NCBI GenBank assembly: GCA_021799405.1
Contig: JAJZAL010000064.1
Coordinates: forward strand, 1-22,720
Direction of reading: 5' to 3'
DNA from: Acidobacteriota bacterium
GTDB taxonomy: Bacteria; Acidobacteriota; Terriglobia; Terriglobales; Acidobacteriaceae
Length of the DNA stretch: 22,720 nucleotides
Part shown: piece after piece, positions 9,401 through 15,980 of the stretch
Numbering within the stretch: the first letter of the stretch is position 1
Layout: each line of letters opens with the position of its first letter
Notes under the pieces: model-generated
Told to the model about the DNA's origin: nothing
Databases searched by the model: none
Seen by the model: the letters and a program-made list of their open reading frames with translations, nothing else
Position numbers and translations under genes: made by a program

Positions 9401-9785
9401 CACCGTTTCTTTCGCCGGCGATGCAGCCAACACGGGCAACAACCATCAGGGCGTGGACCAGGTAGGAAATCCGAAACTGTCGAGCCCGACTGTTCGCGAG
9501 TGGTTTAATACCGCGGCGTATAAGGCGCCCGCTCCATACACCTATGGCGGTGTGCCGAGAAATACGCTGCGGTCCGACTGGCATCGCGACCTCGACCTTT
9601 CGGTCTTTCGGCGGTTTCCGATTGAGAGCACAAGTCTGGAACTGCGCGCAGAGGCGTTCAATGTCACCAATACACCGGTATGGGGAGTTCCGGTTGGCAC
9701 CCTGAACAGTCCTACGTTTGGGCAGATATCCGGCACAGCCAGCACGCAGCGCGAACTGCAGTTTGCCGCCAAGTTCTACTTCTGA
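6414..9785 (+). CDS. TonB-dependent receptor, Oar-like, complete
   Basis: This 1123-residue outer-membrane protein is full length for the Acidobacteriota Oar-like family (usually about 1000-1200). A Sec signal peptide covers residues 1-33 (LPLLLAVGLAMAVV, cleavage near LRAQ). A carboxypeptidase-regulatory-like beta-sandwich spans about 38-130 (INGTVTDTTGAVVDGAQVTL, GAYTFVDIAPGNYTL). The plug region spans about 150-265 (NALPLNGRNFTQLLTLTPG, YLLDGVVDEQ, VNVVTKSGSNQLHG), and a large barrel ends RELQFAAKFYF with terminal Phe. The ATG has GGAG 9 bases upstream. The expected role is TonB/ExbBD-powered uptake of a large ligand; the ligand is unknown and carbohydrate is inferred from nearby hydrolases. 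The gene is monocistronic by spacing: a decayed region lies upstream and 393 non-coding bases lie downstream. Confidence 0.92.
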   Translation: MDTSKGSSLSRTLPLLLAVGLAMAVVHTNSLRAQLSSASINGTVTDTTGAVVDGAQVTLINTSTETRRTVATNSSGAYTFVDIAPGNYTLSVVKQGFATANHAPFVLYVNQTATFNFSLNVGSQVQQVTVTANTVQLQTSTEDLGTVVSPTEVNALPLNGRNFTQLLTLTPGSSPADTGQGKGGGNAILIGTFGFPSVNGQMNRSNLYLLDGVVDEQFWFSEYAVQPIVDDIAEFKVQSHNDQSQFGGVMGGIVNVVTKSGSNQLHGDAWEFLRNDIFDANDPLLQKKTPLKQSVFGATAGGPVLLPHYNGRNHTFFFGAYEGTRINSASELLYNVPTLAERNGDFSGIRQTLWNPYTTRPDPNNPGKYLRDPFPNNNVSSAIDPVMQKLVNQVYPAPVTTASGQFNGQDTTPTLTDVDNYTVRIDHQFNQSNSVWGRFSQFFATQDHSGGMQGLTAHDTSDGNNWGIGYLHTFGSSATLQVTAGHVNQVFKTATNFTHTVDASGFDPAFACSFLGPLSCQIPDLGVPGYAGGGPSYLDDDDGNIYQWSADFTKLAGRHTWDVGALISHNSESILNANGNLNFTAFQTENLESPAGTGNAMASFLIGVPDNGERRNNLKLPENGWVNGVYVGDQWKVSSKMTVNIGLRYDWDIMPTLAPNVTQSNITGAFDFRNGTYILTKSAAGLGSCATLKSAPCIPGGTLPDHVVVGNSNSLINNQVDNIQPRLGISYQIDSTRVLHLGYDRAYDNWSAIMQMTQNEGALWPSFGLDISSALNPTAVTTTAENPLNLTAGQTSSLPLPSPFTQQAFFIAPYLKNPYSDQWVVGLQQMVGNNTVLTLNYVGSRSSHMPCCDVYNVATTPGPGNPQLRAPFPYITHTHYEQSNGSSTYDALQAQLQQRTSGGLTYTLNYTWSKTMDVACDGYFGAEGCFIRNPYNPAADRSVAGFDLPQMVTGNLTYELPFGRGKRFQTGNRVTDAIIGNWEMNAITTLTSGTPFTVSFAGDAANTGNNHQGVDQVGNPKLSSPTVREWFNTAAYKAPAPYTYGGVPRNTLRSDWHRDLDLSVFRRFPIESTSLELRAEAFNVTNTPVWGVPVGTLNSPTFGQISGTASTQRELQFAAKFYF

Positions 9786-9799
9786 GTCCGCTACGAGTA

Positions 9800-9874
9800 C
9801 GCAAGACGGCTTTACGCTTCTTGTTCAGGCCGCTCGATACCAGGTGAACGTAAGTCTGGCCGAGCCGTCTTGCG
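9800..9874. repeat. 12-bp perfect inverted repeat with nested arms, possible RNA hairpin
   Basis: CGCAAGACGGCT at 9800-9811 is exactly complementary to AGCCGTCTTGCG at 9863-9874. Inside the 51-base loop are further complementary pairs (TTACG 9812-9816 with CGTAA 9849-9853; GTTCA 9823-9827 with TGAAC 9845-9849), so the whole unit could fold as one long interrupted hairpin. It begins 15 bases after the receptor stop. A 3'-end stabiliser or terminator, or the relic of a small repeat element, are both possible. No direct repeats flank it. Confidence 0.45.
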
Positions 9875-10166
9875 GAAAGTGGCTCCGGATCGCTTTCCGC
9901 GGCTGCGATCAGAAACTTTGGCATCGAGCCAGGCAATGCAAAAAGCACTGAAAAGTGAAGAGATTCCCTACCTTTTTGTCAGCTTGAGTGACGAAACCGC
10001 TCGCAAATCGACGGAGATAGAACTCCATAAGGCTGCCGACTGCTTGCGCAATATGAAGAGTTACCGACTCAAGGGACTGCATATACAAGCTTCGATTTAG
10101 CCAACATGCAGCCTGAACGCAGATATCGGAAAGCTGCTGCAAGAGCACTCATGACGCGACAAAAGG

Positions 10167-10172
10167 TATAAT
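10167..10172 (+). promoter_or_regulatory. -10 box of larE, predicts a leaderless transcript
   Basis: A perfect TATAAT ends only 6 bases before the larE ATG (10179), and no Shine-Dalgarno sequence is present between them. Transcription would start at or next to the start codon. No clear -35 box is visible at 16-18 bases upstream. Confidence 0.5.
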
Positions 10173-10178
10173 CGGCCC

Positions 10179-11057
10179 ATGGTGGCGAGTGTGCAGACAA
10201 ACTCACCGGAAACGGCAATTGCACCAGACGCGGCATTGAAACTGCACGCTCTGGAGGCAAAGCTGGAGCAGTTGGGCAGCCTCATGGTGGCCTACTCCGG
10301 CGGTGTGGATTCGGCATTCCTGGCGGCCACGGCGCATCGCGTGCTGGGTTCGCGTATGCTGGCGGTACTGGCGGATTCCCCGTCGCTGGCGCGGCGCGAC
10401 ATGGAGCAGGCCTGCGCCTTTGCCCGCTCGCTCGATATGCCCCTGCGCGTGATTCAAACCGAAGAGCTGGACCGGCCCGAGTACGCGCGCAATGATGCCA
10501 ACCGCTGCTTCCATTGCAAAGACGAGTTGTTTACCACCATGGAAGCGCTCGGTGGCGAGCTGGGATTCACCAACATCGCCTACGGCATGAACGCCGACGA
10601 CACCAGGGATTATCGCCCCGGCCAGCGCGCGGCCACACAGCATGCGGTTCTTGCGCCGCTGGCGGAGGCAGGCCTGACCAAGCTGGAGATTCGCGCACTT
10701 TCCAAGGCTGCCGGTTATCCGCTCTGGGACCGGCCCGCAGCACCATGCCTGTCTTCGCGCGTCGAATATGGCCGCACCGTGACACGCGAAGTGCTCGAAC
10801 AGGTAGAGAAGGCCGAGGAGAGCATGCGTCAGTTGGGCTTCCGCGAGCTGCGCGTTCGCCATCATGGAGAGCTGGCTCGCGTTGAAATCGCCCGCTCCGA
10901 ACTGCCCCGCGCGCTCACGATGGAGATGCTGGACGCGATCACAGAAGCGCTGAAACAGGCAGGCTTCAAATATGTGACGCTCGATTGCGCGGGCTTCCGG
11001 TCCGGCTCTCTGAATGCGATTCTGCCTGTCGAAGTCTTGGCCCGGCGCGGCGCATAG
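10179..11057 (+). CDS. larE: LarE, ATP-dependent sulfur transferase of nickel-pincer cofactor synthesis
   Basis: This 292-residue cytoplasmic enzyme has a PP-loop SGGVDS at residues 40-45 that adenylates the substrate carboxylate. LarE converts the biscarboxylated pyridinium mononucleotide made by LarB into the dithio form used by LarC. Visible landmarks are DYRPGQRA (144-151), PCLSSR with Cys190 (equivalent to the sacrificial Cys176 of Lactiplantibacillus plantarum LarE), the RVRHHGELARVEI segment, and the C-terminal YVTLDCAGFRSGSLN. It also has Cys110 and Cys113 in NRCFHCK; together with Cys190 these make the three-cysteine type reported to hold a [4Fe-4S] cluster and reuse sulfide rather than sacrificing protein sulfur. 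The start is the ATG directly after TATAAT; no Shine-Dalgarno is seen. larC follows after 139 bases with its own -10 box, so the two are probably transcribed separately. Confidence 0.93.
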   Translation: MVASVQTNSPETAIAPDAALKLHALEAKLEQLGSLMVAYSGGVDSAFLAATAHRVLGSRMLAVLADSPSLARRDMEQACAFARSLDMPLRVIQTEELDRPEYARNDANRCFHCKDELFTTMEALGGELGFTNIAYGMNADDTRDYRPGQRAATQHAVLAPLAEAGLTKLEIRALSKAAGYPLWDRPAAPCLSSRVEYGRTVTREVLEQVEKAEESMRQLGFRELRVRHHGELARVEIARSELPRALTMEMLDAITEALKQAGFKYVTLDCAGFRSGSLNAILPVEVLARRGA

Positions 11058-11179
11058 GCGGCAAGTACGCGTTTGCAAAATGACGCCGACCAGAGACAAG
11101 ATCCTCAAACCGGCGCGATACCCGGGAGCGGCGTCCATGCGTGCTCCTCGTAAGGGTTAGGCGATTCTGCAAAGCGCCG

Positions 11180-11187
11180 TATAAAAT
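11180..11187 (+). promoter_or_regulatory. -10 box of larC, predicts a very short leader
   Basis: TATAAAAT lies 9 bases before the larC ATG, and the intervening ATCACAATG-like sequence contains no Shine-Dalgarno. The transcript would begin at or within a few bases of the start codon, the same layout as larE. The -35 region is not obvious. Confidence 0.45.
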
Positions 11188-11196
11188 CACAATGCG

Positions 11197-12537
11197 ATGC
11201 GTATTGGATACCTCGAGTGCTTTTCGGGCATAAGCGGCGACATGCTACTGGGCGCCCTTGTCGATGCCGGCGTTCCCATTGACTCACTGGCAAAGACAGC
11301 GGTGGCATTGAATGTGGGCGCGCGGCTTGAGATGCGTAAGGTGAGTCGCGGAGGGGTGGCCGGCACCAAGGTGGACGTAGTCACGCCCGATCACGCCGAA
11401 AGCGAACACGGCCACAGCCACGAGAGCCACACGGCGCACAGCCACGCGCATGACCACGAGCACGACCGCGGCCATGCGCATCATTCCCATTCACACGAGG
11501 AACATGCGCACGGAGAGCATGGCGCGGAGCACACGCATGAGCATCACGAGCACGCGCCGCACCGCTCCCTTTCCGCGATCCTCAAAATCATCGAGTCGGC
11601 GCCGCTCGCCGAGACTGTCAAAGAGCGCTCCAGCCGCGCCTTCCGACTGCTGGGCGAGGCTGAAGCTGGCATCCATTCCATTCCTATTGAGAAGGTGCAC
11701 TTCCACGAGGTGGGCGCGGTAGACACCATCATCGATATCGTGTGCGCGGCGGCCGGGTGCGAGGCGCTCCGCGTCGATCGCTGGCTTGCCTCTCCTCTGA
11801 ATGTGGGAAGCGGAACCGTAAAGTGCCAGCATGGAACGCTGCCCGTGCCCGCACCGGCCACGCTGGCACTGCTGGGCGATGCGCCGGTCTACGCGGCCGG
11901 CCCGCCGCTGGAGCGCGTGACCCCGACGGGCGCGGCAATTCTGCGCATGCTCGATGTGCGCTATGCGCCACTGCCAGCCATGCGCGTCAAGACGTCGGGC
12001 TACGGAGCGGGCGAGCGCGATACTCCGGGCCAGCCCAACCTGCTGCGCCTGCTGGTGGGCGAAGATGATGCAGCGGATGCCGCCGTCGAGCCGATTGCGG
12101 TGATTGAGGCGGTCATCGATGACTCCAGCCCGCAGTTGCTCGCCTACGTCAGCGAGTTGCTGCTCCAGGCCGGCGCATGGGATGTATATCGCGCCGCGGT
12201 GCAAATGAAGAAAGGCCGCACCGGCGTCCAAATGACCGTGCTCTGCCGCCCCGATCTGGTGCCGGCGCTGCGTGACCTTGTATTTCGCGAGACCACGACG
12301 ATCGGACTGCACTGGCGGATAGAAAATAAGCTGGCGCTGGCCCGCGGGTTTGCTGAAGTCAAGACGCAATGGGGACCGGTGAGGATGAAGATCGCGCGCT
12401 GGCCCTCCGGTGAAGTGGCCAATGCTTCTCCGGAGTATGAGGATTGCCGCAAACTCGCGGAGCAACACGATGTCCCGCTCAAGCGGGTGATGCAGGAAGC
12501 AATGCAGACCTACGCAATGAACAAGGAGGTGCGCTGA
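11197..12537 (+). CDS. larC: LarC, nickel-inserting cyclometallase of nickel-pincer cofactor synthesis
   Basis: The 446-residue protein matches LarC throughout: an N-terminal CFSGISGDMLLGALVDAG, KVHFHEVGAVDTIIDIV in the LarC1 part, the TPTGAAIL segment, and the LarC2 part with the YKN-equivalent VYRAAVQMKKGRTGVQ and TTIGLHWR. LarC inserts nickel into the dithiolated pyridinium nucleotide in a CTP-dependent reaction. Residues 66-122 form a histidine-rich loop with 24 His in 57 residues, likely for nickel binding or storage. In L. plantarum LarC is made through a translational frameshift joining LarC1 and LarC2; here it is one uninterrupted frame. The start at 11197 begins exactly at the conserved MRIGYLECFSG; a nearby ATG at 11192 is out of frame. 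The stop overlaps the larB start by one base (TGATG), so the two are translationally coupled. Confidence 0.95.
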   Translation: MRIGYLECFSGISGDMLLGALVDAGVPIDSLAKTAVALNVGARLEMRKVSRGGVAGTKVDVVTPDHAESEHGHSHESHTAHSHAHDHEHDRGHAHHSHSHEEHAHGEHGAEHTHEHHEHAPHRSLSAILKIIESAPLAETVKERSSRAFRLLGEAEAGIHSIPIEKVHFHEVGAVDTIIDIVCAAAGCEALRVDRWLASPLNVGSGTVKCQHGTLPVPAPATLALLGDAPVYAAGPPLERVTPTGAAILRMLDVRYAPLPAMRVKTSGYGAGERDTPGQPNLLRLLVGEDDAADAAVEPIAVIEAVIDDSSPQLLAYVSELLLQAGAWDVYRAAVQMKKGRTGVQMTVLCRPDLVPALRDLVFRETTTIGLHWRIENKLALARGFAEVKTQWGPVRMKIARWPSGEVANASPEYEDCRKLAEQHDVPLKRVMQEAMQTYAMNKEVR

Positions 12538-13283
12538 TGAATCGCGCTCAGATTGAAACACTGCTCAATGAAGTGCGTGAGGGCAGCACCAGCGTTGATC
12601 ATGCGCTCGAACGCCTGCGCGGGATGCCCTTCGAGGACCTGGGCTTTGCCAAACTCGACCATCATCGCGCCCTGCGCACCGGCATGCCCGAAGTGATCTT
12701 TGCGGCAGGCAAGGCCACACAGCAGGTGGCGGATATCTTTGTTCGCATGGCCAACGCCGGAGGCAACGTGCTAGCCACCCGCGTCACGCCCGAAATGGTG
12801 GAGGCGGTCCGCGCCGTCGTGCCGCGTGCCGAGTTCCATGCAGCAGCCCGCGCTATTACGCTCGCCCAGGCGCCTACGCCGCCGGGCAAAGGAACCATCG
12901 CGGTGGTCTGCGCAGGCACCAGCGATCTGCCGGTGGCTGAAGAGGCCGCCGTAACGGCACAGCTGATGGGTAACACCGTCGAGTTGATCGCCGATGTAGG
13001 TGTAGCCGGCATTCATCGCCTGCTGGCGCAAAAGGAATCGCTGCAATCCGCACGTGTGCTGATTGTGTGCGCGGGCATGGAAGGCGCACTGCCGACTGTG
13101 GTCGGCGGGTTGGTGCACGCGCCGGTGCTGGCTGTTCCCACCAGCGTAGGCTATGGCGCCTCGCTCGGCGGCGTGGCCGCGCTGCTCGGCATGCTGAACA
13201 CCTGCACACCCAATGTCTGTGTCGTCAATATTGACAATGGCTTCGGCGCGGCGTGCATTGCCTCACTCATCAATCACCTGTAG
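12537..13283 (+). CDS. larB: LarB, NaAD carboxylase/hydrolase of nickel-pincer cofactor synthesis
   Basis: This 248-residue enzyme performs the first step of nickel-pincer nucleotide synthesis: carboxylation of the pyridinium ring of nicotinic acid adenine dinucleotide and release of AMP. The C-terminal half (from about residue 120) is AIR-carboxylase (PurE)-like, with VCAGTSDLPVAEEA, LIADVGVAGIHRLL, VCAGMEGALPTVVGGL and the VPTSVGYGASLGG loop. The N-terminal LarB region includes LDHHRALRTGMPEVIF. The start was set at 12537, where AAGGAGGT (12523-12530) inside the end of larC sits 6 bases upstream; longer in-frame starts would run deep into larC. The one-base overlap with larC indicates one operon. 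About 196 bases separate it from the dehydratase genes. Confidence 0.94.
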   Translation: MNRAQIETLLNEVREGSTSVDHALERLRGMPFEDLGFAKLDHHRALRTGMPEVIFAAGKATQQVADIFVRMANAGGNVLATRVTPEMVEAVRAVVPRAEFHAAARAITLAQAPTPPGKGTIAVVCAGTSDLPVAEEAAVTAQLMGNTVELIADVGVAGIHRLLAQKESLQSARVLIVCAGMEGALPTVVGGLVHAPVLAVPTSVGYGASLGGVAALLGMLNTCTPNVCVVNIDNGFGAACIASLINHL

Positions 13284-13479
13284 CGGCTCTTTCCTTCCCT
13301 CATCGGGATGCGTGCTCAACGGAATTAGTTTGCACATCGCTGTGATTCCCGCCAGCCTGAAGTTGGCAGCCTGCATCGTGATTGATTTTGTACATTATTC
13401 TTATGCGCTTCCGGGGCTATGACTTTGGATTCTGCCCAGGAAGCCGCGAATCAATTAAGCCGGTGGACAGAGAGAGGCT

Positions 13480-13806
13480 ATGGCCGAGTGTTTCCAGATC
13501 AGTTTGCTGGATAATGTCGCAACCCTGCTCGAGGATGCCGAGCCCGGCTCCGTGACAATTCGCGGAGAGGCGGAACAGCAGGCGATCCACCTGGCTCAGC
13601 CCGTCAGGATAGGGCATAAAGTTGCCTTGCGGGCGATGGAAAAGGGAGCACCGGTGGTGAAGTATGGCGTGCCCATCGGCGAAGCTACGCAATCCATTGC
13701 GCCCGGCGCGTGGGTTCATCTGCACAACTGCCGCAGTTTCTACGACGACGGCTCCTCCCACCTCAACCTGGAAACAGGAGCGCGCGAGGAGATGCCCTAT
13801 GTCTGA
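13480..13806 (+). CDS. UxaA-family dehydratase small subunit (SAF domain)
   Basis: This 108-residue protein is the SAF domain that forms the N-terminus of altronate dehydratase and related enzymes but is a separate subunit here. Landmarks are [10 protein letters not shown] (44-53), [10 protein letters not shown] (61-70) and WVHLHN (78-83), all standard for this domain. It pairs with the large subunit encoded next, whose start overlaps it by 8 bases. Split two-subunit forms occur in this family for sulfolactate sulfo-lyase and for some sugar-acid dehydratases, so the substrate is undecided; the hydrolase neighbours favour a sugar acid. The ribosome-binding site is a purine run (AGAGAGAGG) close to the ATG. 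A short out-of-frame frame (13419-13514) overlaps the start. Confidence 0.88.
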   Translation: MAECFQISLLDNVATLLEDAEPGSVTIRGEAEQQAIHLAQPVRIGHKVALRAMEKGAPVVKYGVPIGEATQSIAPGAWVHLHNCRSFYDDGSSHLNLETGAREEMPYV

Positions 13807-15022
13807 TGAATCCGCAACGCTCCGCAATGCGGCCTGGGAAGGCTATCTGCGCCCGGACGGCCGCAAAGGCATCCGCAATCTGTTGCTGGTCGTCTATACA
13901 GTGCAATGCGCGGAATTCGTTGCTCAGGAAATTGCCCGCGGCGAAGCCGGCACCCATGTTATCGGATTTCCCGGCTGTTACGACAACGCCTACGCCATCC
14001 GTCTGCTGCTCGCACTGGCGCGTCATCCCAACGTGGGCGGTGTGCTCGCGGTGGGCCTGGGCTGCGAATACACGCAGCCGGCGCGCATTGCGGATGTCGT
14101 GCGCGCGTCAGGGAGGCCGGCCCACTCCTTCTTCATTCAGGAACACGGCGGAACTCGCTCAAGCATCGAGTACGGCAAGCAGTTGCTTGCCGCGCTGCGC
14201 CGGGACGTGGAGTCCGCTCCGCGCGTGCCGATGGATTGGCGTGACCTGATGGTAGGCTGCGAATGCGGCGGCTCCGACGGCACCTCAGGCCTGGCTGGGA
14301 ACCCGGTGGTGGGACGCTTCTTCGACCTGCTGGTCGATCTTGGTGGATCGGCGATCTTTGAGGAAACCGTGGAGATGATCGGGTTGCGCGATGTGCTCGC
14401 CCGCCGCGGCAAAACCCCCGAAGCGCAACAAGCGCTGCGCCACACTTACGACAAGGCGGAGCACTACTGCCGCTCGGTCCGTCAATACTCAATTGCTCCC
14501 GGTAACTTTGCCGGCGGCCTCACGACGATTGAAGAAAAGAGCATGGGCGCCTTCGCCAAGAGCGGCTCGCGCCCCATCGAAGGCGTAATTCGCGTTGCCG
14601 AAACACCGCCGCACCCGGGACTCTGGCTGCTCGACTCCGTCCCCGATCAAAGCTTCATGCAGTTCGGCTATACCAATCCGAACGATACCGAGGGGATTAT
14701 GGACCTGATCTCCACCGGCGCGCAGATCATTCTCTTCGTTACCGGCCGGGGCAGCGTGATTGGGTCTCCCATTGCGCCACTTATCAAGATCACCGGAAAC
14801 GGGAAGACGTTCCGCAACATGGAACAGGACATCGACTTTAACGCCGGGCGCGTACTCGACGGATCGATGACCATGGACGGAGCCGGCACGGCGCTGGCGG
14901 AACTGGTCCGCAGCGTGGCAGGCGGCACTATGACCAAGCCGGAGCAGATTGGCCACCGCGAGTATTTCATCATGTACAAGCACCAGGACACTCCCTCGCT
15001 CACGGAGGGATGCCGTGCATAG
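13799..15022 (+). CDS. UxaA-family dehydratase large subunit (altronate-dehydratase-like)
   Basis: This 407-residue catalytic subunit belongs to the altronate/galactarate dehydratase family, metal-dependent enzymes that remove water from C2-C3 of sugar acids to give 2-keto-3-deoxy acids. It begins with the family signature [13 protein letters not shown] (residues 15-27). It has candidate metal or substrate ligands in FPGCYDN (57-63), GLGCEY (86-91) and the [17 protein letters not shown] stretch (153-169), and ends with a region including [13 protein letters not shown] and the FNAGRVLDG segment. The start at 13799 has GAGGAG (13786-13791) 7 bases ahead; longer starts would run through the small-subunit gene. 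It overlaps the small subunit by 8 bases and the SDR gene by 8 bases, indicating a coupled operon. Altronate, fuconate/galactonate-type acids or sulfolactate are all possible substrates. Confidence 0.88.
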   Translation: MSDESATLRNAAWEGYLRPDGRKGIRNLLLVVYTVQCAEFVAQEIARGEAGTHVIGFPGCYDNAYAIRLLLALARHPNVGGVLAVGLGCEYTQPARIADVVRASGRPAHSFFIQEHGGTRSSIEYGKQLLAALRRDVESAPRVPMDWRDLMVGCECGGSDGTSGLAGNPVVGRFFDLLVDLGGSAIFEETVEMIGLRDVLARRGKTPEAQQALRHTYDKAEHYCRSVRQYSIAPGNFAGGLTTIEEKSMGAFAKSGSRPIEGVIRVAETPPHPGLWLLDSVPDQSFMQFGYTNPNDTEGIMDLISTGAQIILFVTGRGSVIGSPIAPLIKITGNGKTFRNMEQDIDFNAGRVLDGSMTMDGAGTALAELVRSVAGGTMTKPEQIGHREYFIMYKHQDTPSLTEGCRA

Positions 15023-15794
15023 TTCGGCGCCTGACGCAGGCAAAGCATTTTCTCTTGATGGCAAAGTAGCGCTCATCACCGGCGGAGGAACCGGCCTGGG
15101 TTTTGCCATGGCTGAGTGTTTCATCGCTGCCGGCGCGCGCGTGGTCATCACGGGCAGGCGCACGGAAATTCTCGAACGCGCCGTTGCCCGGCTTGGCCCG
15201 AATGCCGCAGGCATCGAACATGACGTAACCCGAACAGAAAGCGCGACCTTGGTTCTCACCGAAATCAGGGAGAAACACGGACCGCCCACGATTCTGGTGA
15301 ACAATGCCGGCGTGCATCTAAAGCGGGCGCTCACGGACACAGGCACCGAAGACTTTCGCAACGTCCTTGGTACACATGTCGAGGGCGCATTCGCCATGAC
15401 GCGCGCGGCCGTTCCGTATATGAAAGAAGCCTGCGGCGGCAGCGTGCTCTTTGTCGCCTCCATGACGTCGCTAATCGGCATGCCACTCACGGTCGCTTAC
15501 TCCGCCGCAAAATCGGCGTACGTCGGCATGACGCGCTCGCTGGCCACCGAGCTTGCACCGGACAACATTCGCGTGAATGCAATTGCGCCCGGATGGATTG
15601 AAACCCCGATGCTCGAACAGGCCCTTGCTGGCGATCCCGAACGGAAGAAAAAGATCCTCGGGCGCACTCCGATGCAGCGGTTTGGGACGCCGGCCGATAT
15701 TGGCTGGTGCGCGGTCTACCTCTGCAGTCCCGCCGCCGCGTTCATCAACGGAGTCATTCTGGCCGTCGATGGCGGCGCAAGCATCGGCTTCTGA
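15015..15794 (+). CDS. SDR-family oxidoreductase, probable sugar-acid dehydrogenase
   Basis: This 259-residue classical short-chain dehydrogenase/reductase has the nucleotide-binding TGGGTGLG at residues 22-29, NNAG at 96-99, and a catalytic Ser149, Tyr162 and Lys166 (YSAAK). The PGWIETPM motif and a C-terminal VDGGASIGF are typical of the gluconate 5-dehydrogenase/2-keto-3-deoxy-acid dehydrogenase branch. The start was set at the GTG at 15015, which has GGAGGG (15004-15009) 5 bases upstream and produces the usual [13 protein letters not shown] beginning; the longer ATG-start version would run inside the dehydratase gene. It overlaps the dehydratase by 8 bases. The role is inferred to be oxidation or reduction of the dehydratase product, for example a 2-keto-3-deoxy-fuconate type dehydrogenase, but the substrate cannot be read from the sequence. 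Confidence 0.88.
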   Translation: MHSSAPDAGKAFSLDGKVALITGGGTGLGFAMAECFIAAGARVVITGRRTEILERAVARLGPNAAGIEHDVTRTESATLVLTEIREKHGPPTILVNNAGVHLKRALTDTGTEDFRNVLGTHVEGAFAMTRAAVPYMKEACGGSVLFVASMTSLIGMPLTVAYSAAKSAYVGMTRSLATELAPDNIRVNAIAPGWIETPMLEQALAGDPERKKKILGRTPMQRFGTPADIGWCAVYLCSPAAAFINGVILAVDGGASIGF

Positions 15795-15879
15795 CCGGCA
15801 TCGCAGTCATCTCCCCTGACACCGGCACAATACCTCGGACCGCGATAATGCTGAAGGATCGGAGCCCGGCGCAGATCAG

Positions 15880-15937
15880 CGAAAATTTTCGGTATCAAAG
15901 ATGTTGAAAGAAATTGCCTGTAAATGAAAATTATATG
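15880..15937. promoter_or_regulatory. AT-rich control region ahead of the hydrolase operon
   Basis: This AT-rich island in a GC-rich area lies 45-100 bases before the operon start. It has a perfect 12-base palindrome CGAAAATTTTCG (15880-15891), then TTGAAA (15904-15909) and TTATAT (15931-15936) separated by 21 bases, which is too long for a standard promoter. A promoter somewhere here is likely; the exact boxes are uncertain, and a 12-base palindrome is expected a few times by chance in a window of this size. Confidence 0.3.
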
Positions 15938-15980
15938 TACACTTGCCTTTCGGGATTTCCTGGAGCGGGAGGAGTGTTTT

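Larger units (their letters stand above)
9786..10178. other. intergenic region between TonB receptor and larE
   Basis: No gene was found that could be supported; short open frames here have no recognisable composition or family. The region contains a large inverted repeat just after the receptor stop (9800-9874) and a TATAAT box immediately before larE. The middle portion (about 9880-10140) shows nothing clear. Confidence 0.5.

Noticed and set aside
9870..10100. Short plus-strand frame between the TonB receptor and larE
   Set aside because: It has no ribosome site and no family, and it starts inside the inverted repeat.
10203..11138. Long minus-strand open frame opposite larE
   Set aside because: It mirrors the codon pattern of larE, has no recognisable domain, and the plus strand encodes a clear LarE.
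11197..12537. Possible programmed frameshift in larC as in L. plantarum
   Set aside because: The frame is continuous from LarC1 to LarC2, so no frameshift is needed.
11491..12561. Minus-strand open frame of 356 codons opposite larC
   Set aside because: It is an antisense shadow of high-GC coding sequence; LarC is unambiguous on the plus strand.
13419..13514. 31-codon upstream frame overlapping the dehydratase small-subunit start
   Set aside because: It is very short, has no good ribosome site and no recognisable product; a regulatory upstream frame cannot be shown.
14489..15490. Minus-strand open frame opposite the dehydratase and SDR
   Set aside because: It spans the junction of two well-supported plus-strand genes and resembles no family.
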